A stretch of DNA of 64,000 nucleotides, taken from NCBI RefSeq assembly GCF_030463565.1, contig NC_134646.1, forward strand, positions 20,998,796 to 21,062,795, given 5' to 3'. Positions 57,091-64,000 of this stretch are shown here, piece after piece. The first letter of the stretch is position 1; the number at the start of each line of letters is the position of its first letter. The notes below the pieces were generated by a model. It was not told the DNA's origin, did not search any database, and saw only the letters and a list, made by a program, of their open reading frames with translations. Both the position numbers and the translations under genes were made by a program. The stretch comes from Pelecanus crispus (Eukaryota > Chordata > Aves > Pelecaniformes > Pelecanidae).

Positions 57091-58230
57091 TCCACAGGTT
57101 GCGAAGTGCCCAGGAGCTCAGTGCAGGTCGGCCCTACAGGCTCCAGTCCCGGCAAGGCTCGGAAAGCTGCGTCGGGCAGGTGCCCGGCAGCTGCCAGTTA
57201 GAGAGCGGCCTGCCCGGCCTCACGACGAGCCGCCGCTCGCCCCGCGCTCCGCAGCGGCCACCCGAAAAATCCAAAAGTGCTGCGGTTGGCGGCAGGCCGC
57301 CCGAGGAGCGGCGCGGCGCTGACGAGCAACGGCCACCAACCGACGACTCCAACGGCTCCGGAGACGGCGCACCCCCCGCGCTGTCTCCCCGGTAGGAAGT
57401 GTCACGTGACCGCGCCCGCCGCGCTCCTTCCGTCCGCCATTTTATGTTGGGTCGGTGGCGGCGCCATTAAAAAAAGCGAGTCAAAGGAGGAGGGCTCGGT
57501 GCGCTTGTGCTGTCGCCGGGGCCGGGAGCGGGGCCGCGAGCGGGGCCGCGGCCTCGGCGGGGAAGCGGCAGCAGGGCCGGGGGGCGGCGGGCGGTCGCCG
57601 GCCGGCCGGCGCGGGTCAGCCGCAGCGGCGCCATGTCGGAGCAGCAGTTCGCCATGGACTCGGCGGCGGCGGGTGCCGGAGGCAGTTCGGCGGAGCCGGC
57701 GGAGCAGCCTGAGGGGCTGGTGGGGGCTGGGGTGGGGGGCGCCGACGGGGGAAGCGGCGCCGGCGGGATCGAGTCGGAGGGAGCCAAGATCGACGCCAGC
57801 AAAAACGAGGAGGACGAGGGGTGAGCGGCAGGGTCGGCGCGGGTGCCCCGTGGCTTTTTTCTCCTTGGCGGCGTCCTGCTGGGGCAGGCGGTGGTGTCCC
57901 GTGCCCCTTGGCTCGGCTTGGCCCGGCGCGGCCCCACTTGCCGCCCTGTTTGTTTACTTGGCGCCACGGCGACGTCACGTACCGGGCCGGGCCGGCGGGG
58001 GCGGGCTGCCGGCGCGGCTCGGGCGGGCGGCGCCGCTCGGGCACCTCCGCCTTCATGTTTGTCAGGAGCACCGGGGTGTGCGGAGCCGGGGAGGGGCCCC
58101 CGCGGCGCCACAGTGACCGCTGCGAGCCGGCCTGCGCTCCGGCAGCGGCGGGGGCTCGCCCCGGAGCGGAGCGGCTCAGGTGGTAGCTGGTGGCTCACCT
58201 GCAGGCTGCAAACCTAAACGCGACCCGGGG
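57090..58230 (+). promoter_or_regulatory. HNRNPD: HNRNPD CpG-island promoter
   Basis: A GC/CpG-rich island covering the HNRNPD 5' end and first exon. It contains a palindromic GTCACGTGAC at 57401-57410 (E-box), a YY1-like GCCATTTT at 57436-57443, and a conserved-looking 5'UTR (GGCGGCGCCATTAAAAAAAG, about 57457-57477). No TATA box is seen. Transcription probably starts near 57410-57440. Confidence 0.8.
57401..57410. promoter_or_regulatory. HNRNPD: GTCACGTGAC E-box / CLEAR-type site
   Basis: A perfect 10-bp palindrome around CACGTG, the form bound by USF and by TFEB/TFE3-class factors (CLEAR consensus). It lies 26 bp upstream of the YY1-like site in the HNRNPD promoter. Function is inferred from motif and position. 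Confidence 0.55.
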
Positions 58231-61200
58231 GCCTGGCGTGCAATTGGAAAGTGCAGCCGGGTCGGTAGCTGGTTTGTTCTTCGGTGTTGCGAAGAGTTGG
58301 GGGTAACACTGTGCTCTGGGTCGGTTTCAAAATTAGCGGGAGGAGCACTGTCACGGCCTTCTAAATGCTGCTGTCAAGTGAGGAATGCTTCATGCCCTGT
58401 CAACCCAAATCCTACGGCAGTTGGCAGTGACTGGTCCCGAGGTGTACATCTGGTGTGATGCGTGCTAAACCACAAACTTTTTTTTTTTTTTCCTGAGGCT
58501 GTGTGGTTTATGTGTTAAGAACTGTAACTCAGTGTAGCTGAATGCTTAGGTTGTAATTGCTTAGTGTTGCCCTACGTTGCAAACATAAATGGTATGTCAG
58601 TTGTGTGTCAGTGACAGGCATGAGGCACTGACTTTTTCCCACCCTAAACCATTTCTCCTCTTCTAACGAAACTTGCTGTGAGGAAGATTGCTTTAGGTGA
58701 TGACTTAAGAATGAAGGCAGCTTTTAATCTTCTAAGGGTCTCTACGTGATGCTTGGTGTGGGGCAGTGCTGCTTTCATATAGCTGGTGAAATTCATATAT
58801 AATAAATCCAGTTACAGGACAGGCTGCTGCTGTATGCTGTCTCATGTCAGGCCAATAAGAACCTCAAGCTGCAGGTCTGTTTTTGATCAAGGCAAAAAAC
58901 AGGCTGGATAAGGGAACGCTAGCTACTGTGTCCTGTAGAGCCTTGCTGCGAAACCTTCCCAACTGTCTTCCTCCTGTAATAAATAACCTGGGATGTTGCT
59001 GAGAGCAGGGAGAGAGAACAGGAACCTTTTTTGACTGTTCTGCTAGGGTTAGTGAAAACTTAGAATGTTTTTGTTACTTCTCACCTGCTCTTAATGGCTT
59101 TAAGTACCTTTGCAGTTTCCATATTTGTTTTACTTTTTTCCCTTCAATACACAGCTATTAAAGGGTTTTCATGAGGAAGCCTGTCTTTTGAGTTAACACA
59201 GCCTAGAAAAAGTTGTCACTGAGTGGTGCAGTGACATTGGGCAGTGATTACGTGTAGCATACATTGACTTGTAGTTTAGTTCAGTCAGTTTTTTCACATG
59301 TCAATTCTTATGGGTAATGCTGTACAGGAAACTAAGCGTTTTGACGGCTCTCTTGGTAGTAGAGGGAAAACAGCACATCCTTGGTAGCCACTGGATGTTG
59401 ATGCATCAGTGTTTCCTTTGCATTAGGAATTAGAGATAGTGTCTTCAGGAAGAAACTGTGTGCAGGTTCTTGTACCCTCAGATCTCCTCAGTGAGAACTG
59501 CGGACTTGAGAAATCCACATGTTGGCAACTGCCAGGCAACTTGCTGACCAGCCAGTTGGAGGAAGGCCAAAGCCACTAGTTGTGGTGATGTCTATGCTCT
59601 GTTTAGCTAAGTCTGAAGTTTGAAAGCTTTCCCAGTACACTTCTGGTAACTTATTTTGGAAAACTGTATGTGCTAATGGGACTTACACCAGCCAAACTGT
59701 GGTTTGGGAAATGTACATATTTTACAAGCTTTTGACAGCACTGTGACATTGCACCTTAGTTGTTTGTTGTGCTCACGTTTGGTTGTAGCCTTGATCTGAC
59801 CTCAGTTTTGCAGTGGAGCAGTAGTTTGTCAACTTCTGTAGCAGCAAGCTGAAGCAGTCATGTTTTGCTGCTCTGTAACTGGACTCAGGTATGCAGTTAT
59901 TGCATGGTGGGAAGAAAAGCCTTCCGAGGGCTGTCAGTTTCAAACTCCTGTTCTTGGTCTGTCATGTGCTTAGTGATATAAAGCAGGGGTTTGTATGTTA
60001 ATGTTGATTGATTGTTAACTATAAAACAGGTTTTGTATGTTTATGTTAATGGTTTGTTGACAACTGTAAAACAGGTGGTTTGTATGTCAAGTAGCAGTGT
60101 ATGTTTGGTAGTAACTGCTAGAGTATCACTATCCCCCATGTGTCAGAAATATGATGCTGCATCCTCTGTATTTTTTCTGGTTTGCTGCTTAAAAAAAAAA
60201 AAAAAAACCCCAAAAAACCCAAACCAAACAACCAAAAAAGAACCTTAATAATGGATGAACACAAGGACACAAAGCATCCTTTGAATTACTCTCTGTACTG
60301 GTATGAGGCTGCTGGTTTACCAGCGTGGACCATTTTTGCCATATTGGTCCTGAAGACAGTAAGGTGTCACAGTAGAAAGGGCTTTTGGTGCTTTGTTGAA
60401 AAGAGACCTGGAACTAATGGGAAAAGATAATAAAGGGATGGGGAATTGGTGCTTCTGTTTATAGATTTCAAGACTTTTTATAGAAATATCTGAAGCTCTG
60501 GAACCCCCTCATCTGTATGGAGGTTGGATATGTTTGTCAGAAGCTGAATGCTCTTGTTAATTCTGTAAAAGCACAGCTAATTCAACAGAGTTAGTTCACA
60601 TGAGCAGCTTTTGATTTGAGAGAGTTTGACTTGTGGAAGTACAATGCGATTGTACACGATTGGCAGGAACATTTGTATGCGTGTGGAAAGTGGAGGAGTT
60701 GGAAATGTGCTGCAGTGGTTTTTCAGGTTTTCTGATAACGGTGCATGTGATTGTGGAATAAGTTGGTACAGTAAAAATGGACAAAGCTTTGTAGAAAGCG
60801 TTTTTATAGATCATAATGGATCATACTTTTTGTTTTCAGCCTGCTGTAAAATCTTCTTTATCAGTATTAGGAGAGAGCATCTCAAATCAAATCCTCTTCT
60901 GAATGGGTGCATAAGCCCTATGCCTAATAACCAGGAATGTTTCATTTCTGTGCATATTGGCTTGATTTTTAGTTGGTACAAATCATGAAGTGTTTTGTCC
61001 CAAGACACAGTGGTTCTTGGGGTTTTTTGGGGGGGGGGGGGGGTTGGTGGGTTGGTTTTTTTTTTGTGGCTTACTAATGAGATGGAATGGTCATGATTCG
61101 ATTCCAAGCTTCCAGTGTGCTTTTGAAAATACAAGTCATGATCAGAGTTATCTGCTGTACATGTTTGCCCAGCAGTACTGGTCCTGCAGGTAGTATATTG

Positions 61201-62920
61201 GGAAGGTGTTCTCGTGATTGTATTGGATTATGCAAGGTGTTTATATCATGTTTTGGCGAGGAAACATAAGTTTTGACCATCCAGTACTTTGCGTTTTTAC
61301 TGCTTTCTGGGGAGCGTATTTGACTAAACTTTGGTTTAGTTTACTAATATTGGCATATGTCCAGTCCAGACTAGTACATAAATGCTTCTGTTTAACTGCA
61401 CTGCCTTATAAATGTATTCTGCCTGTGTTTGTCTCATAAGCAGTTGTGTGGAGGCTCTGCAGATAAGTGGAATTAAACCTGTGGTGGGTCAGTAGTGGTG
61501 AGGATGCAAGGAAGTAGTAAAATATCTTTTTGTCACTCTTTGTAGTTTCTTGGGATAGCAGAGTAAGCAACTGCAGTAGAAGATGGTGCAAAACTTTTGT
61601 GTACCTGTAAGTCTTTACCTAATCTGGCCAGGATCACTTAAGCAAGTTCTCAGAAAGTGCAGGCCTGTGTGTGTAAAGTCACTGGTAAAATTCTGCTGTT
61701 CCTTACGTTAGGTAACTGAGCTCCTAAAGCTTGACGGTACAGGATTTTGGGTAAGACACGTTAACAGATTAACCATCTTGTTTTAACAGGAAAATGTTTA
61801 TCGGCGGCCTTAGCTGGGACACTACAAAGAAAGATCTGAAGGACTATTTCTCTAAATTTGGTGAAGTTGTGGACTGCACTCTAAAGTTAGATCCCATCAC
61901 TGGGCGATCGAGAGGCTTCGGCTTTGTACTCTTCAAAGAATCGGAGAGCGTAGATAAGGTAGCATTAATGTAATGAAACAACATATTCAATTTTAGGTAG
62001 CAAAGATACAGCACTCAGATGGTTGTATGCATAGTTATTTGTACATGAGCTGTTAAAGGTGATTCTGGGATACAAATATATTGAAGATGCTTATCGAAAT
62101 GTTTTTTTTTCCTAAACTGTCTTGCTCATGACGTGGTGGCCAGGACCAGCAGTGATTCCCAAAGTGTGGCTTTGGGTACTTACGGGGGAGCGTACTGGCA
62201 AGCCACTGGACTGGAGCAATTTAAAAATACTGTATATAAATGTCTGCTGCCTACTACTGTGAAAGCAGTAATTTACAAAGAACTTCAAGTCTTTGCATTC
62301 CAGAGCTGCAGCATGAACCCCTAGAGTAGAGCCAGTGGCTTTGATAGATTTGGGCTTTATCCAAGCAAAAATTAGCTGTTAGTGTTGACACAGCACACTG
62401 AAAAGTTCTCACTTTCATTGACCTTTGATCTCTAAAGTACAGATTCTTTACTTCATGAGGTTTGAGGATGGGATTGTAGAGTACTTTCCAAGAAATGTTA
62501 CACTCTTACTTCCCTTGGGTGATATGTGGCTCCAGGTGACTCTTGAAAGGCTTTGTCAGAACTGTCTCTGTCAGTGGATAGTGATCAAAATCACGGAACT
62601 GTTTGGTTTTGTGTAACAAATTATTGCTGTAATCAAAGTATTGAATTAAAGCAATAGCATTAACAAAAACTAAGTAAGAAATAACTGGGCCTTGCTCAAA
62701 ACATCAGTGAAACATTTAGCTTGAACCGTGAGTAAGATCATGTCTTAATTTTCCACAGGTCATGGACCAGAAAGAACACAAGCTGAATGGAAAGGTCATT
62801 GATCCAAAAAGAGCTAAAGCCATGAAAACAAAAGAACCTGTTAAAAAGATTTTTGTTGGGGGCTTATCTCCAGACACGCCTGAGGAGAAAATAAGGGAAT
62901 ATTTTGGAGGTTTTGGTGAG
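57633..62920 (+). CDS. HNRNPD: Heterogeneous nuclear ribonucleoprotein D (AUF1), 5' part
   Basis: The first three coding exons of AUF1, which binds AU-rich elements and controls mRNA decay, translation and telomere/transcription functions. Exons are 57633-57820 (188 nt), 61790-61958 (169 nt) and 62759-62920 (162 nt). They give 173 residues before the gene leaves the window. The start [10 protein letters not shown] fits the family and lies in GGCGCCATGT. A Gly/Ala/Ser-rich N-terminus leads to [20 protein letters not shown]1 starts at about 64 (MFIGGL 65-70; RGFGFVLF 104-111), and RRM2 begins at KIFVGGL (149-155). Splice phases are the same as in HNRNPDL, and the second and third exons have the same lengths (169 and 162 nt). 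The N-terminal region is shorter than I recall in human. I did not recognise the 57-nt alternative exon that separates mammalian p37/p42 from p40/p45. The RRM2 remainder, RGG region and C-terminus lie outside the window. Confidence 0.95.
57821..61789 (+). other. HNRNPD: HNRNPD intron 1
   Basis: A 4.0 kb intron (donor GTGAGC, acceptor TTTTAACAG). Its first ~400 bp belong to the CpG island. It holds a T run at 58480-58491, an A run at 60190-60206 with an adjacent A/C-rich stretch, a 15-nt G run at 61029-61043, and imperfect 42-47 bp repeats near 59990-60086. No coding exon was recognised in it. Confidence 0.8.
59990..60086. repeat. Imperfect 42-47 bp tandem repeat
   Basis: TTTGTATG recurs at 59990, 60032 and 60079. 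Each is preceded by a TAAARCAGG-like block, and the first two are followed by related (T)TAATG...TTGTTRAC...TATAAAACAGG sequence. It amounts to about two degenerate units plus a partial third. Confidence 0.6.
61959..62758 (+). other. HNRNPD: HNRNPD intron between RRM1 exons
   Basis: An 800-bp intron (donor GTAGCA, acceptor TTTTCCACAG). Nothing further is recognised. Confidence 0.85.
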
Positions 62921-64000
62921 GTACGTGATGAAATAAACTGCCTATAGAACTTGTTCTGTCTTCACAAATTTAGTAACAAAAAGCAGTCCCCAAATGCAAC
63001 CTGTGTGGATGCTACTGTAAGCTCAGTGGCCAGTGTAGCTCCATGTGTCTTAGTAGTCAGAATTTTAATGATAAGGGTATTAATTACAGGCTTTGAGTTG
63101 CATAAACTGGGTTAATGGAAGGAGGAGCTGGGATAAGTCAGAGAGTCAGGAACTGATTCATGGAATGTCTGACAGTCTGGCTGGGGCAGGTGTGGGAGGC
63201 AATATTTTTGAGCATGCTGCTTTGGTCAGTTGGTGAGGTGCACTTCAGTCACCCCAGCTGATCTGCTATGGCACAGATTCAGACAGCTTGCCTAAATTCT
63301 GTGCAACTGTGTAGTCTCTGTCTCTCTGGGTCCCTCTCTGTCCCCAGTTTTTGGTGGTGCAGATGAACAAAATATCACCGTAGTCTTTAAAAGCTGGCCT
63401 TGTTTGAGCTTGGTACAGCTGCTGCTTCCCTATTAATTCTCAGATGTTGCCAGCATCAGGTCATGACAACTCTGTTGTCAGGGAATTAGGTTGTCGAATA
63501 CCTGCCATCTTACTGCCTTACAGAAGTTCACTCCAGACTCTAGATTTTAACTAGTGTTTGCCTGGGCTGAAGTCTTGTGTGCCATATGTAAGGAGAACTT
63601 AACTCTGTGTTTGTAGTCGATTGTAAAATTTGCCTGCTTAACACACAATTTTAGTAGTGTTGTGGATGAACAGAACTATGTATTTGCACAAAGCTACATC
63701 TTTTACATATGAAACTTGGAGGTTTAGGTCTGCTCAAGGTTTGAAACATCCAGTTACTCCAGTCTTAACTGAGTTAAAACTGAAAGTCATACTAAGACTA
63801 TTTATTCAGCACATCTAAAATATTCTTTGTGTACCGTATTTTGTATGAGTTCCTGAATGGGCAAATGATAATACAAGCTAGAGGGAAAAAAATCTTTTAC
63901 ACAGTTATGAACACTGTTTCTAGTGAAGGTGGCATTTGTGATATTGGTGGTTTCTAGTGATGTAAAGCCCTATGAAGGAGGCATGTGATCATAGTCAAGT
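62921..64000 (+). other. HNRNPD: HNRNPD intron (5' part, runs off window)
   Basis: It begins with donor GTACGT at 62921, after the GGFGE codons. The next exon, expected to begin with the RRM2 beta-strand (V/I)ES IELP, is not in the window. No other feature is seen. Confidence 0.8.

Noticed and set aside
57467-58198. 243-codon minus-strand frame over HNRNPD exon 1
   Set aside because: Pro/Ala/Arg-rich antisense of a CpG island; HNRNPD exon 1 on + is supported by homology and splicing.

Overview
The window is vertebrate nuclear DNA, most likely from a bird. Three things point there: CR1-type LINE copies ending in short ATTCTATG-like or ATTCTATTCC-like repeats, compact introns, and a gene order matching the conserved vertebrate block SCD5 - TMEM150C - ENOPH1 - HNRNPDL - HNRNPD (human 4q21). 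I cannot name the species from sequence alone.

Layout, left to right. (1) 1-6580: the 3' half of SCD5 (+), three coding exons with the second and third histidine boxes, and a ~1.5 kb 3'UTR. (2) 6581-15100: intergenic DNA with a 5'-truncated CR1. (3) 15110-39450: TMEM150C (+), from a CpG-island promoter and probable non-coding first exon, through an ~11.4 kb first intron holding a long CR1, to seven coding exons (exactly 249 codons plus stop) and a ~2.2 kb 3'UTR. A second, older CR1 lies in a later intron. (4) 39430-50536: ENOPH1 (-), six coding exons giving 261 codons plus stop, tail-to-tail with TMEM150C; the opposing poly(A) signals are only 23 bp apart. (5) 50200-51720: a CpG island between the divergent ENOPH1 and HNRNPDL genes. 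(6) 51259-55650: HNRNPDL (+), seven coding exons (301 codons plus stop) and a 3'UTR containing a cassette exon that looks like the known autoregulatory poison exon. (7) 55651-57090: short intergenic spacer with a perfect 67-bp tandem duplication. (8) 57090-64000: promoter and first three coding exons of HNRNPD (+); the gene runs off the window.

Functionally the block is mixed: a fatty-acyl desaturase (SCD5), a DRAM-family membrane protein tied to mechanosensation (TMEM150C), a methionine-salvage enzyme (ENOPH1), and a tandem pair of paralogous two-RRM RNA-binding proteins. The HNRNPDL/HNRNPD pair keep identical 169- and 162-nt RRM exons and share a GCCATTTT motif in their promoter or 5'UTR region.

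The most unusual observations are: two CR1 copies about 12 kb apart that carry the same double 3' tail; a 16-bp tandem triplication of the ENOPH1 intron-3 splice donor; nearly colliding poly(A) sites of TMEM150C and ENOPH1; and the HNRNPDL 3'UTR cassette exon whose geometry fits NMD control. I found no convincing previously undescribed gene system. All exon boundaries were read by eye from splice consensus, reading phase and recalled vertebrate proteins; no alignment was run.
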